Positions 31,495 to 44,031 of a stretch of 64,000 bases of DNA are shown here, one piece after another. The translations under genes were made by a program, and so were the position numbers. The stretch spans positions 228,014 to 292,013 of the forward strand of contig MU004237.1 of assembly GCA_010405405.1 (NCBI GenBank), in the 5' to 3' direction. Position 1 is the first letter of the stretch. Each line of letters starts with the position of its first letter. Below the pieces are notes generated by a model, which had not been told where the DNA came from, made no database searches, and saw nothing but the letters and a program-made list of their open reading frames with translations. Source of the stretch: Microthyrium microscopicum (taxonomy: Eukaryota; Ascomycota; Dothideomycetes; Microthyriales; Microthyriaceae).

Positions 31495-33216
31495 CTAAAG
31501 CTGGATACCATACTTTCTAGCTATAGTATCACGCAGTACACTTGCGGTTTTGAACGCGTCTGGTGCCTGAGCAGGTAGTGAAATAACCGCGGTCCGCATC
31601 GCAGTCATGGCCGCTTGGCCATAGAATTTGACAAATTGGTTGGCGTACCACTCCAACAGTCCCTTGATAGCCACGGCGTGGGTCTTGGTCAGCTGGTTTG
31701 CCGGAACGTTGGTGATGCAAGAAATGCTTTGCCAATAATGCCAGGCAGGAATAGCACTCTTTTGTGTCTTGTCCTGGAGCTTGGAATAGTCTCGTAAGGT
31801 AGTGGATGCCCAGCCCATGGCCATTGCGTGCGCTTTGTCAAAGTGATCTTGTTCGCTAGTGCCCCGCCAGCCCAGACGTAGACGGCCTTCTCTAGTATTC
31901 TCTGGACCAAAGACGCCGAATAGAGGAGGGCAGGAGTGATGAAATTTGGCAATGACAATGTCGGCGAAGGAGTTTCCTTGAACTCGGTAGCCGTTGAAGG
32001 ATACCATCCAGGAGATGATGACACCGTAATAGTCGACTGCATTGTAATGAGTTTGCGTAGATGCGGCGACCATTTGCTTGATAGCGGATTTAACCAGATG
32101 GTTGAGGAGAAAGACAAAAACACCAGAGACTTGCGTATTCTGCCCGGCTTGCCAGGGGTTCTGTGGATTAATGACAAACTCTCGTGCATCGAGACCAACT
32201 TCTGTGATGTTCCACGCAGTTTGAAAAACACCCATTATTTTCTCGCGCTATCGACATATTAGTAATGAATCCATGGGTGCGAGAGAAACGTTCGATCGGA
32301 TGCTTACAATGGACTTGTTTTTCTTGCCGTCATTAGTAGTCTGACCAAGAAGCTTGTTTACCTCCCGACGCATATCTGACATATTGGCAACTTGTGAGCC
32401 CGGGACCTTCTTAGCGTCCTTCAAAGCTTCACCCATATGCTTTCGCATTGCCTTTAGCTTCTGATGAAGCGCCAGGTATTGGTCGTGTACGTTCGTCAAC
32501 TGTTCCCACGGCGTGAGAGGAGTGCTACTCAACGTTGCCGATGTGGGTGCTAGTTTCTTCGCGGCAGCAGCAACTGGCTGCTGGATTGCTGGTGCTACCA
32601 CGGGAGGTGGTTTGATTGGTATAGCCGCCTGTTGGCGACGGTTCGCCTCTTCCAGTTCGCGATGTTGTGTGGCCTCTCGTTGTCGCTGTTCCTGTTCAAC
32701 TGAAAAGCGAGTCTGTTCCCTCCGAGTACGCTCCTCAGCTTCTGCAGTAGCTCGATCTGCGTCGAGCTTCGCCTTCGCCTCGCGTTCAAGTTGCAGAGCA
32801 CGTTCAACCTGAGCTTGACGTTGTCTCGCTTCTAGCTCTGCTTGATCACGTCGTGCCTGCTCCAACGCTTCTTCTTCTTGTTGCTGCCGTCTAATGCTCT
32901 CGTTGGTGATTTGTAATTGAAGAGTTTCGCGCGCTCTCTCAGCACTTCTAAGCACAGCAGCATGCTTCTCTTTGGCTTCATCAAGGGCTTTACGGTGGGA
33001 AGCAGCGAGTATCTTGTCTTGTTCATCGAGGCGTTCTTTGAACTTGCGGTCGGATTCTATCTGCCAGCGACAGAGATCTTCCATCAATTGGCGTGAGGGG
33101 CTGTCAAGGGAGGAACGCCTATTAGGTGAGCGCCGACTAGGAGAGCTTCGATATGAGCCTCGACGCGAGTTGCGGAACGGCGTGTTACGGCTAGCCACCG
33201 GCGACGATGACACCAT
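31495..33216 (-). CDS. gle1: GLE1-like mRNA export factor
   Basis: Two exons (33216-32308, 32247-31495) around a 60-bp intron, 553 residues. Gle1 sits on the cytoplasmic face of the nuclear pore and, with inositol hexakisphosphate, activates the RNA helicase Dbp5 to release exported mRNPs. An Arg/Ser-rich N-terminus (1-40) precedes a long charged coiled coil (about 45-200, runs such as RQQQEEEALEQARRDQAELE), a Pro/Ala linker and the C-terminal helical domain. The second exon holds GVFQTAWNITEVGLDAREFV and VFLLNHLVKSAIKQMVAAS, with PPLFGVFG and GWASTTLRDY later, as in Gle1. The order coiled coil plus HEAT-like domain and the length fit fungal GLE1. Confidence 0.87.
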
Positions 33217-33644
33217 AATGGCGGAGATTTATGATGTTGAGGAGGATGGAGCTATCATTGGGAAAGTAAGGAGATGGTAAATGCTGCAAACAAAGGCGGT
33301 GATTGCGGATGGTTCTTTAGGGCGGATAGAAGAAGTGAACAAAATATGATAGGGGAAGACTGAGGACGCGTTCTGAGGATCTGAACAAAGACTTTGAACA
33401 AAGAAAAGGCTGGACGGAGGGCTGGAGGCATGGATAAAAAGTTGACGAGGTTGAGCGAGGTCCACGTTGAGCAGGCGCCACGACACGTTGGCGCGTTCCT
33501 TCCCGCTTCGCCAAACCGCGCCAAATTAAGCGCGTATTCCAACGACTTGAAAGTTTTGAAGTTGAGGTCAACTCTGTCAACGACCCAACATAGAGTACCT
33601 CCTGCATTACTCCGAGAGGACCTGATCTGATGCAACTGTCCCGC

Positions 33645-34575
33645 TAAGGATATCCTTCGCGAACAGGTTTACTGGAGTTGTAGAGAGCTGCAAGCCTGTG
33701 AGCAGCACCCTAAAGGTATGCCTAAACACCTTCAAATGCAAATACATAGCATTCTATCAGTATAAGAGGCTTTCGAGACCAATACGACGCCTTCGAGTTT
33801 TGGAAACTCCTCGTAGATAACTATTCAACACTTGATCTGAAAACATTGGAAGATCTTGTGCACGCCATTACTGGCTTGGTAAGACTGATTCAATCTCGAA
33901 CCCAGGACGACTACTATGCAGGTCATTGGAGACAATCATTTGCTCGAAGCCTAAACTGGTACACCGAAAAAGGATCGGCATATGAAACAAGCTAAAGGCA
34001 GTCTTCATCTTCATCTGCGTCACCCTCCCACCACGGAATGCCATTCTATTTTGGCCCAACTTGGTCTTGGATGGCAGCTAGTTCCGTCACACACCTCTCC
34101 GAGCCATCGCAGATCTTCTCGTCCAGGATTGCGAGATTATTGACATTTCCGTGAGCAGTCTTATTACTCTACGAACATCGACTTTGAGCGCAAGAGTTGC
34201 ATCCGATGGCGAGCTCATTGTCCGGAGATCTAGTAGTAAGGTCAATAACACGCGATATCTATGAATTAAAACGGAAGAGAACAGCGGGTCTTGGATTGAC
34301 CTACTATGGGATAGAGAAGCGCCCCCAAAGCGGACAGAAGTAGAGCTTGCTATCACTGTTGTTTATAACACGGGCATTCAGCAAGGAGAGAATGAATTTC
34401 AGATCAAATTATTAGTTTTACAACGAGCTGCCAACAAGCCAGGCCGCTATCAACGCCGAGGTCTACTCACAATGGACGTTTTTTGGGACTCGGGAAGAGA
34501 AGCTGTTCTTGTGCAGGAATTCTGGCTCCAGGATCATCCTATGTGGACCAGAATTTCGACTATAGTCGAGGCTTT
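33645..34575 (+). pseudogene. 5'-truncated HET-domain relic
   Basis: Pieces of a heterokaryon-incompatibility (HET) protein run in order but in different frames with stops between. About 33645-33760: VYWSCRELQACEQHPKGMP. About 33775-33985: FEFWKLLVDNYSTLDL and LEDLVHAITGLVRLIQ. About 34010-34150: FGPTWSWMAASS, the usual P(S/T)WSW block. About 34130-34250: an SARVASDGELIVRR strand. About 34297-34570: QIKLLVLQRAANKPGRYQRR, a C-terminal block. The N-terminal half of the HET domain and any start are missing. HET proteins trigger cell death on non-self fusion; this copy cannot be translated as one protein unless introns are invoked, and none would supply the 5' end. Confidence 0.75.
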
Positions 34576-34848
34576 GGGTCTGAAGTTTTCTGGTTCTCTC
34601 CTCAGTAGTATTTCTGTGATGTCCGCAAGTTCAAAATCACTTGATTGTGGAAGAGAGGCTAGATCGCATCTCTGTCAATGTTATTCAATGGGCACAAATA
34701 TGATGTAAATGCTTTTCAAATTTGTTTCGAGGATTTATACTTTTAGGTCTTATAAAACACTATCTACTAGGATTCCACGTATGAATATCTCCCTCCGTCT
34801 ATTTAGGTATTTACCGGTTGTCAAAACGCCCCAATGCTAATATCAACT

Positions 34849-36405
34849 TTACAATGCCACCACCAGGAGACCAAGAAGCACAGCCAAGGCAGAGGTGCTA
34901 CCCACTGCCGTGCGCTTGCCGTCATTGGTTGTTTGTTGCGCTGGTAGTGCGGAAGTCGTGCCATTAGCACCCAATGGGTAGCTCATGCTAGAGGATCCAG
35001 CAGAGACTGCGGATGCAAGAGTCGTTGCAGAGGCGGTGAGTACTGAGGAGCCGCTGGTGCCGCCCACGTTGATACTGACAACGGGTGTAGCTGCTGCAGA
35101 AGATGACGCTGCTCCATTGGCGACGATTCCGCTGCCGCTTCCTCCGCCAGTTCCAGAGCCTGTTGAGCTAGAAGCCGCTCCTACAGCGCCAGTAGCACTT
35201 GAGCCGGATGTATTGACTGAGACAGTTGCAGCGCTTGAGCCAGATGCGTTGGAGGCGACGCCAGTAGCAGCGGCGCCGGATGCGCTGGTGCTGGCAGTCT
35301 GGGGTGACTTGTAGATAATGCTGGAAGAGCTGCCCATTGAGCCATCATCGCATGGTTCCTCAGCTGTGCTGTTGCTTGCAGAGCCAGGTCCTGCAGATCC
35401 AATACCTGCGCTTCCACCTCCAGTCCCAGCTCCTTCAGTGCTAGTCGAGTTAGATCTAGCCGTGCTGCCAGCAGAACCAGAAATAGGTGTTTGCGAGATA
35501 TTAATGCTTTGCCATGATCCAGACATGTCGTTGTAGCTGTACGAGCCAGCTGGCTTATAGTTGGTCACGGAAACGCTTTGGACAATCATGTTGAACGGTC
35601 CCTTAGACATGTCTGCAATGCCACCAGCCCAGTCGATTGTGCCTTGGCTGTTTCCAGGAGTTCCAGCTACCCAATTGCCCAGACGAATGTTCATTGGGGT
35701 TTGTGGATAGTTCTTACCACCAACAGCATCCGCAAAGTTGAGAGTCCGAACGACTTGATCGTTAATGAGCCATTGGGTGCGGTCTGCTGTCCAATCGACG
35801 GAATATTTGGTAAATGTGCTCGCTGGATTTTGGACAGCATGGAATGCGCCTCGATCATATGTGGTAGTGTTGCCCTTTCCGAAGTAGTTGGATTGAACGT
35901 CGCCGGTATGGCTTCCTATCATCTAGAGCCTGTTAGTCAAAGATTATTGATTGATGCAAAGCGACCACTTACCTCCCAATCGATCTCGTCTAGATCATCA
36001 CTCTCCATGACGAAGGAGGACACAATACCAGCTCCTGGGGCAGATCGCATGACAACATCGACACGCCCAAAGAAGATATACCAGTTGGATTGGATTGTGG
36101 GACCATCACCGAAAGCTTTGATGCTCATCTGGGCACCTTCAGGGACCCATTCCATTGCCCCTGAAGTTGTTTTCCAGTCGCTGCCCATGGTCGAAGCACC
36201 CTTAGTGAAATCGACGGTATATTTTCCATTTAAAGCAGGATTTGGCGCACAGCCAGCTATGACTCGATTAGCATCATACATCAAAATCTGTCTTTAATTT
36301 CAACTTACTCTTTTGTGTTGGATTACATTCTGAAAAGGTCTGGGCAGATGTGAATGGACTTAATGCCAACGATAAAGCGAAGGCCGCAGATGTAAACTTG
36401 ACCAT
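34849..36405 (-). CDS. GPI-anchored CRH-type GH16 transglycosylase
   Basis: Three exons (36405-36309, 36256-35973, 35922-34849), 484 residues. Signal peptide MVKFTSAAFALSLALSPFTSAQ. The GH16 catalytic motif ESDDLDEIDWE lies at 117-127, with nucleophile E123 and acid/base E127 as in Crh1/Utr2. NYFGKG and YSVDWTADRTQWLIND follow, then AGGIADMSKGPFNMIVQSV. These enzymes join chitin to beta-1,6/1,3-glucan in the cell wall. The catalytic part is followed by a long Ser/Ala/Gly/Thr-rich tail (about 275-460) and a hydrophobic C-terminus (ALAVLLGLLVVAL) typical of a GPI signal. No CBM18 chitin-binding module is visible. Confidence 0.9.
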
Positions 36406-38702
36406 GTTGTCTCGTTGGTAGCCTTTACAAAATCTTGGTTGCGAGTACAGGAAAAATGATAATGGAGGACAACTAGATAGGTGTGTTTAAAGGGGATATA
36501 GAAAGGAACTGCACTCGCAGAATGCTGGGGAAGAAGAATTGAAGATGGAGATGGATGTAAACGAAGAAGATTTGTCCAGCAAACGAGCAGTGTCACAAGG
36601 AGATAAAGTTACCGACTTCAGTAACAATCGTGAATGAGTGACTGGCACAAGCCTAATGGTGTCTAGTACCTGCTAAAAGAATGTGTGAAAGGTAAGAAAA
36701 CGAAAGAGTGTTGAACAGTAACAAAGAAGGAGCGAGGTTTTACGGATAGAGCCAAGGGAGGATAAAGGAGTGTGTGAAAGAGTAGGCTTGACCCTCTTTT
36801 GTCAACAGGAGCTTAATGGAATAATAAAAGAGGCATTGTTTCGGACCAGCAGGAGGAGGGAGCGAATCGGGAAGCATAGTGACCATTGATTTACGCTTGG
36901 ATAACTTTGATCCTACTCATCAATTGACAGGCCCCACATCAATCACCGTCAGTTCTGACTTCTGAGCGTTCCCTGCGCGTACCTGACATGTCTGGATTCT
37001 TCACTACTGCGAGTTACGACATGGGCATCCACAGCAGCGGGATGCATCTCCATCAAGCATCGGCGCTGACCGTCAATCGAGGCCTGGGGTGTTCGTCCGT
37101 GTCAGCCAGTAGGATCACTACTTTGTAATGGCGTTAGAGGCTCAGGACCACGGACCGTCAATTAAGGCGGATGATCCACATGGTCATGAATATCTAGGTA
37201 CCTAGTCCAGGAAAGACTTTTGAACGTAAGCGAATTGGTTGGATGTGCAGGTCCCCTGAAACCAAAGTTTTGAAACCAGCGGTTGTCAGGGACCCGCTGC
37301 TGTCCAAGGCATGCGCTTGATTGTTAACGGTCAAGAAAGGCTGAATTTGTTTAAAGAGGACCCTTGGCCCATGCCATCTGTTTGCTGAGTGGTTGCTTGC
37401 TGAGAGGTTGCATCTCAAGCGCCTCCTTTGATTTTTGATGCAGCCTCCTGAATTGCTGGAAAATTGTGGACCATCGATCCAGTGCCACCATCGCCACCAC
37501 ACTAATTTTACCACCCGCCCTGCCATCGAGCGCCTCTCCGGCGGCTCGGACGTTCTTTTTTCGACGTCACCTCATTGAAGTTTGTCGTGATGGGTTTGCC
37601 CTTGAAGTCTAACAAAGCGTGGAGAGAGGAGAGTTTGTCAAATACAGACTGTGTGATAGGAACTAACAGTGAAGCCCTGATCATACAAACTAAATCCCTT
37701 GTTTATGATCGAGAAACGAGATCGGGGACTGTCGGCAGTCTTCGAAGATTCTTCCTCATGTCGTAATGTGGCTTGGAATCTTTCCCGATTCAACCAGGGG
37801 CCTTGAAAACTTCAAAACATCGAACATTTAGTATCAAGTGTGGCTTGACCTCGACCACTCCTGACTCCTGAGCAGGTACAAGCTGCCGAGATCTTAAGAA
37901 ATTCATGCCGGTTACCTAAAATTGCAAGTTGGTGTGGCTCCTACTCCGCTCCAGCAGATGTTCTGTTTCGTTTGCTTTCTTTGCATCGTCAAACATGTCA
38001 GTCTGGGTGAAAGTTAAAACGACTTGCAACAATGTTTGTCATGTCAAATCGATAGCTCGCCTTTCGAGGTTCACTAGCAGTCTAGCATCAAGCAAATAAG
38101 TATTATGGTCACTGCGTTTGCTATAAAACTTCTCTCCTCAAGCCAGGATTGCTCAGTCTCAGGTCGCACCCGCATTGGTACCACACTCATGGAAACATTT
38201 CTTCACTTCATCTTCTAGTACCTGTGGCTTTGTCTGTGTTATCCATCAGCAAAGTGGTTAGCTTTGTTGTAATCCCAGGAAACAAAGAAAGCCTTGTTCG
38301 CTGACGGGCCGAGCCATGGTCATCACGAATGCTCGCAGGTTGCAGCAAAGACTTCCCAACCTTCAATAACTTTTGATCAAACCTCGCACAAGACGCTTCA
38401 CTATTCGCTCGAACTTCGACAGAGAGCTGATGGTGCCAATTTGTTGACTTCAATACCTCTACGCTAACGAGGGAATCATTGAGGAAGCACAGTGAGACGC
38501 TCGATATGATTCCATGTAACGACGAACTAGATACAAGCACACTTGTTCATTGATCTCAATTCTGTAATGACAGTAAACCTCACACTCTTCTTCAACGAAA
38601 TTCAATGCCAACTAGACTAGACAACCCATATGTCAAACCTTCACATACGGTGAAAATGGATCTGCATAACTGTTATTTGCTGGCGATATAAAGTCGGTCG
38701 TG
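36406..38702. other. Intergenic, about 2.3 kb
   Basis: Lies between the 5' end of the CRH gene and the 3' end of the subtilisin gene. ORFs (up to 110 codons at 37194 and 38208, minus strand) are overlapped by stops in other frames and look random. A long promoter for the CRH gene is the likely content. Confidence 0.45.
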
Positions 38703-41700
38703 TTACTTACTGCCATATCCGTTTTGATCAGTAGCCGCTGATGAGCTCTGAACTGCCGCGGGCGGCTCAGCAATACCTGTGCTGGTCGTGGGATGAGGGA
38801 TTGCCGCAAAGGCCGAAGCTAGCACTGAAGCCTTCTCGCCCTCTTCTGAGGCTGCAGATTGAAGAACTGGAGGTGATGTATTGATAGGTGATGCTGGAAC
38901 TAAACCAGATGTTTTGGCAGAAGCTGACGCTAATGTGCTTTTGGCGCAATTCTACAATGTTAGAGAGAATAAGCTACAACTAGGATACATTGCTTACTTT
39001 GTTATCTGCAACCGGAGTCCCGTTGATAGCTATTGTAATTTCTGTCGTATTGGAACTGGAGGATGCTTGAGTTTTGACGTCGTTGGGATCAGAGCGCTTC
39101 TCCTTCTTTGCATTACTCGGCGTTTCGTTTGCATTGCATACAGCTGCGTATCCTGGTTCCTCTTGAGCTCGATTATAAGCAACTTTGATATCTCCAGGCT
39201 GAGGCTTGGGAGAGGAATAGGGCCAGATTGGAATTGGATCGGGGTGTCGCTGCTTAGAATTGGCGATGAGGAAGGCTTTGACTTCCATAGCCACATTCCC
39301 AGGTGTCCAAGTCAAAGGTTGGCCGGCTGATGAATCCAATGATAGAAAATAAGCTGCGAGCCCGGCCTACGATCGTCAGTATTATGCACAGGCTACTACG
39401 CGGACAATAAGAGAATGAATTTGAGAACAACAAGACAACCGATCAAACATGCTGTGATGATGCAGTTCGAAGGACTCGTCATTAGTGGTAATAATATCAA
39501 GATGCGGGCCAAGGAAGAGTCAGACTTACCACAGCAGGTGCAGAGTATGAAGTTCCTTTCTTGTTGGTAGCAATACTATCGGCAGCTTTATTATCTCCCA
39601 TTGTAACGCCGTCGCCTTGCGCATAGATTGATATCTCTCCACTGCCGGAACCATCGTCGAGACTTTGGGTATATGCGTAAGCTCCGATGTCATTGACGGC
39701 CCCAACGGTGATCAGCGGATTATTTGCATGACCTAGAGCTTGAGGCACCCGTTGAGAGAGTTTGCTGTTTGAACTGCTGCCACCCGAGATCACTGTTACA
39801 ACATCCAAACCCCACAGAGTGTTCAAGGCGTCATTCCAGGCGACAAGGTCTTGCGGCTTATATGGAAACCCTGTCAATTAATGGTGAGAATCAACTCTTT
39901 GAGAAAATAGGGAATCAACTCTTTGGGAAACCGGGGATCAACTCTTTGAGAAAATAGTCAAGACTTACCTCCAGCGAAAATCATAACGGAGCGTGTTGGT
40001 TGGCCCTGAAGTGAATTCAACGATACTCGTGCGTCCACATCGCTAGCTACCAGTGTCAGTGCTTCCAATGCTTGTGTCTGATATGCACTAGCAGAGACGA
40101 AGGGGCCAGGAACCGGTAGAGGTATCCCTGGCGGCTTTGGAATGAGATTGCCGTTCTGCTTCACACAGACTATATCTGCATTAGACGCGACGCCATATAC
40201 TCTTCCGGCAGCGACAGAAGTTACTTTAGTTCCATGCCCCGAGTAGTCTGCGTTATCTTGAAGTCCAACCCACGGCAATTCTGTGGACTTCGTGACAGCA
40301 GTATTATCGTTGATTCGAAGAAATCGAAGGTTACCGCCACGGCCGGAGAACTCCTATACCAAGATTAGATACAAGGTTCATATTTTAGTAAGAAATTGTG
40401 CCGGTTTTTGATCTATCGAGGAATTTTGTTCTTCGCAGATCGTAGATTTCCAGAGCGGAGTACGCTGCTAACGGGCCTCTTCAACTTACCTGATGTCCAC
40501 CGCGACACCCAGAATCAACGACATATATAGTCACGCCGGCACCATTTGAACTAAGGTGAGTATAGTCGTCCAGGGGCGTATTAGTCTGTCTTCTTGTCAT
40601 TTGATCTCCATTCGAAATAATTTGAAGATGGCTTGCACTGGGCCTCCTCTGTAGAAGATAGTCGTTGGAGGGGGGATCCCGTTTCTCCAAGTCGAGCTGT
40701 AGTGTTTCGCCGCTATAGATTGCAGAGCGTTCCAATAAAGACGAGTTAGATGTATCATCAAATTCGTCCACCTCTAGGGCGTAGTCATCATCTCCAGAAA
40801 TACCGTTGCCAGTAACGAAGTCGGCCTTTTGAACTTTGGCAATCTGTGAAGCATTCAATTTGCTAGAATAAAGCTGGAAAGCCTTCTCGTAATGCGAAAG
40901 ATGTGATCCTGCGCCACCATCGAGCTCCTGGACAAAGTCGTGATATACTTGAGGTGGCGTACCAAGTTTAGTCATAAACCAGTAGGGCGTTTGCGTTGCC
41001 TGCGCAGAGCTCGAACTAGACGAGGAAGAAGAAGTGCTTGTGGTAGTCGCGGTGGTAGGCTCCGGTCGAGGGACCGACTTCATAGTGTCAGTCGTCGTGA
41101 CAGCAGCTTGCACGTCGTGATTGAAGTCATGAGTAGTGAACAGGAGAAGCGGAGGTCCAGTAGCCACCAGCGCAAGAGCTAGCTTTCCTTTCGGTACCCA
41201 GAGTGGTCTCATCTGTGTGACAAGTTTTCTGTTACCCACCTTCAAGGCATCGAGTAGCTTTTGTAATGACTGGCGGAGATTCAACTGACGGCGAGCTGCA
41301 TCTTCTGCATCAATAACCACTCTATAACCATCTTCGGTTAGTTCTTTGAGCGGAATGTCAACGTCAACCCGAAAGTTGCTAAAACCGTTTATGATATCGC
41401 TCAGACCCGATGAAGCGGGACCAAGGACGTCATCAAGTGCTGATATTAGAGACTCGGAGCCGGAAAGAACGTCGCTAGCTGAGGCAGCGCTCCAGGCCGT
41501 TAACGCGGTTCCGACAGTAGATACGTCGTTAACAACCTTCCCAAGATCTTTGGTCAAAGAACATACGGCATTGAGGAAGATGGAGAAAATGCCACCGCCA
41601 TGGGAGCATGAGCCACTGCCAGAGCTGTTGTCGCCTGGGCTTGAAGTGCTTGTTGGTCGGCTTGGTTTGCCATTTTGGAAGCCGATATTCAGATTACCGA

Positions 41701-42970
41701 GTTGAGCCGTTTGTGTTTGAGAAGCTGTCAGCGTAGGCACTGGGATAGTTTGGCCTCCAGATACAATTGCGGTTGAACTAAGCGTTATAACATCGCCGGC
41801 ATCGTCGAATACCTCAACGGGATCTCCAAACTCAGGCAGAACGTATGTCGCATTGCTAATGGAGACTTCAACATAGCTGAGAGAACCGCCTTGTGTCGGA
41901 TAACCAGGTGGGAGACTGGTAGATGTTTGACTGTTTGAGGTTGTTGCTGTTGCTGCACCAGTGTTTGCCGGGGCCGAAGCTGTAGTAGACTGTGGGAATG
42001 GACGGGATATGACGGAAGTATCAACCGCGTTGCTAGACACTGTAGTCGATGTTGTCTGAGACAGAGCTATAGGCAAGCCCTGCTGGGATGATGTCGACAC
42101 TCGAGGAGCTGATGGATCAGTGCCAAAGTTACCTGGCTTAGTGCTTGTGGACTCAATTGGCTGTGGAAGAGAGATAGATCCAGTGCTCCTAGGCTTATTT
42201 GACTCTGTTGTAGAACTAGGCCTGCTAATGTCCTTTGATGATACCGCTTCTGTACCCGTGCTTGAGGTGGCTGTGAAGTTCTCTCGTGACTGAGTAATAG
42301 AAGAGGAGACGGCAACGGTGGCGACTATCGACGTTATCTCACTGAAAATTGGAGTAGTGATGTTACTTGCTGACGACGAGATAATGCTTGGGGACTGTGA
42401 TAATGTAGTAGTGTTTGACGCTGACTCTGTAGACTTGCTTGCTGACGCTGACTCTGTAGACGAGTTCGAAAATACTGCGGCTGTAGACATGTTTGACGAT
42501 ATCGAGTCAGTAGATAAAGTTAAGTTGGCGGTACTCTGTCCAGATGAAAGTGAGTTCGCAGCAGTAATAGTAAATGATGAAGATATGGAACTGGTCTCAT
42601 TGGAGCTGGCCGTGGAATATATCTGTGAAGCGCTGACTAGCGGTTCAATACTTGTAGTCGTTGTCGATATTTCCAGGCTATTGAAGGTTTCGACTGGAGA
42701 AGAGTTGTAGAGCGTATCAAAGGTTGATAGACTTGCAGCAGAGCCCGAATAATGAATTGAGGGGGCTTCGTTAACATCAGTGGTGCTAGTGCTAGTCAAA
42801 GACAAACCAGAAGATGTAGATGCAGTGTAAGTTGTATCAAACAGACTCAAGCCGTTTGATAAGGATGTTGAACTGACTGAATCCAGAATGTCAGCGATTG
42901 AGTATGATGTTTGATATGATAGCACAATCAGAGCGGTCATAAAAAACCGATATAAGCGTCGAGAATACAT
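38703..42970 (-). CDS. Large secreted subtilisin-like (S8) protease
   Basis: Five exons (42970-40490, 40353-39969, 39870-39530, 39366-38998, 38951-38703), 1274 residues, all GT-AG and in phase. A signal peptide or anchor opens the protein (RRLYRFFMTALIVLSYQTSY). Residues about 30-500 are almost wholly Ser/Thr-rich, mucin-like, presumably heavily O-mannosylated. A helical middle region (about 520-760) precedes the catalytic domain with Asp in YVVDSGC (D819), His in SGHGTKV (H867) and Ser in GTSYSAP (S1063), so the triad is complete. The catalytic domain is split by introns; the C-terminal tail is again Ser/Pro-rich. Start: ATG at 42970 opens the hydrophobic segment; an upstream frame to 43144 exists. 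The last exon could continue through a further GTAAGT at the stop codon. Confidence 0.83.
39890..39947. repeat. Intronic direct repeat, about 24 bp
   Basis: atcaactcttt recurs at 39890, 39914 and 39937, with gagaaaatag-like spacers between. It lies wholly inside an intron of the subtilisin gene (39871-39968) and is a small minisatellite. Confidence 0.8.
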
Positions 42971-44031
42971 AGTGTCTCTAGCTGAGATAATATGGCTGAG
43001 AATTTGGAAGACATACGAAGAGAAGAAACAAAATGAGAGGAGAACATGCTTTGTATAGAAGCATCTTACCTTTGGAATATACCTGTCAGTCCATTTGCCA
43101 ACTCTACGCCAGGGTATCCAACATGCAACCACTTGAAGAAACACGAGGTCGAAAATAGAAAGACGCTGGTTCTGGTCCTAGGATGGCACCAGGTTGAAGC
43201 TGTTGGATGGGTCTTACTGGTTCTGATAGAGCATAAACTGATCAGAAGGTTCGTATGTTATCTGTGTAGGGGTCAATGTTGGTGAAATGAAGTCGCATAT
43301 TGGGCCGAAAAGATTGTGATGAGGAAGGGGTGTTTCAACAGCGATGTTGGTGGAGCAGTCGGCCTAGAAGGAATCATATCCAGCTTTATATGCGGCGTTG
43401 TTGCTCATAATAGTGAGGCGGCGATGTCGAACCAGAGAAGGATCTAGGTATCCTCAGCAGTCATCCCATGTATCAAGTACAACCTGAGCTGTATAATGTT
43501 TATCGCAGGCTATATGGCAGATCGGCGAAGATCAGTCTGTTCTTCTTACAGTAGAGTATTGCTCAATATCAACAAGAAAATCACTTCATTCAAACGTGGT
43601 ATTTAAATCTAGGAGCTCGCTCAGTCGATATACTCTCCATAAGCGCCGAATGGTAGAGGTGGGCATGGCGCTGCAAAGTGGAGTCCGGTCGCGGTGTGAC
43701 ATCCTGGCGGTATCCAACAGTTGACTTATTAACATGAGCATGCATTGACGATTGAGGTGCCGATTACATCTGCATGATTGGCGTTGATGGAAAGTTCCTG
43801 GGATAGAAATACTTCTCAAGTTGGAGTTGAAGTTGGACGAATTAGACGCTAGTGATTTAAAGCCCCCATAAATGATAGTCGAGCGCCCCCATACGCCCCA
43901 CTCAAGCCTGTCACGCCCACATCGCAAGCACTAAATATATTCCACCAATTCCTATATTCCCCAAACATCTACCATACACTTCAAGCTCTCAGTATCCTCC
44001 CACTTAGATATTCCCTCACTGTAACGCAAAT
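42971..44031. other. Divergent intergenic, subtilisin / eIF3h
   Basis: About 1 kb between two divergent start codons. It carries an upstream in-frame extension of the subtilisin ORF (to 43144) that I do not take as coding. No other gene seen; the ORF at 43586-43927 looks random. Confidence 0.45.

Noticed and set aside
33255-33635. 126-codon minus-strand ORF upstream of GLE1
   Set aside because: Overlaps a second ORF in another frame and the likely GLE1 leader; no recognisable motif.
34985-35314. Ala/Pro/Val-rich plus-strand ORF
   Set aside because: Antisense to the Ser/Ala-rich tail of the CRH enzyme; a composition artefact.
42318-42710. Acidic 130-codon plus-strand ORF
   Set aside because: Antisense to the Ser/Thr repeats of the subtilisin; Asp/Glu/Val composition follows from Ser/Thr codons.
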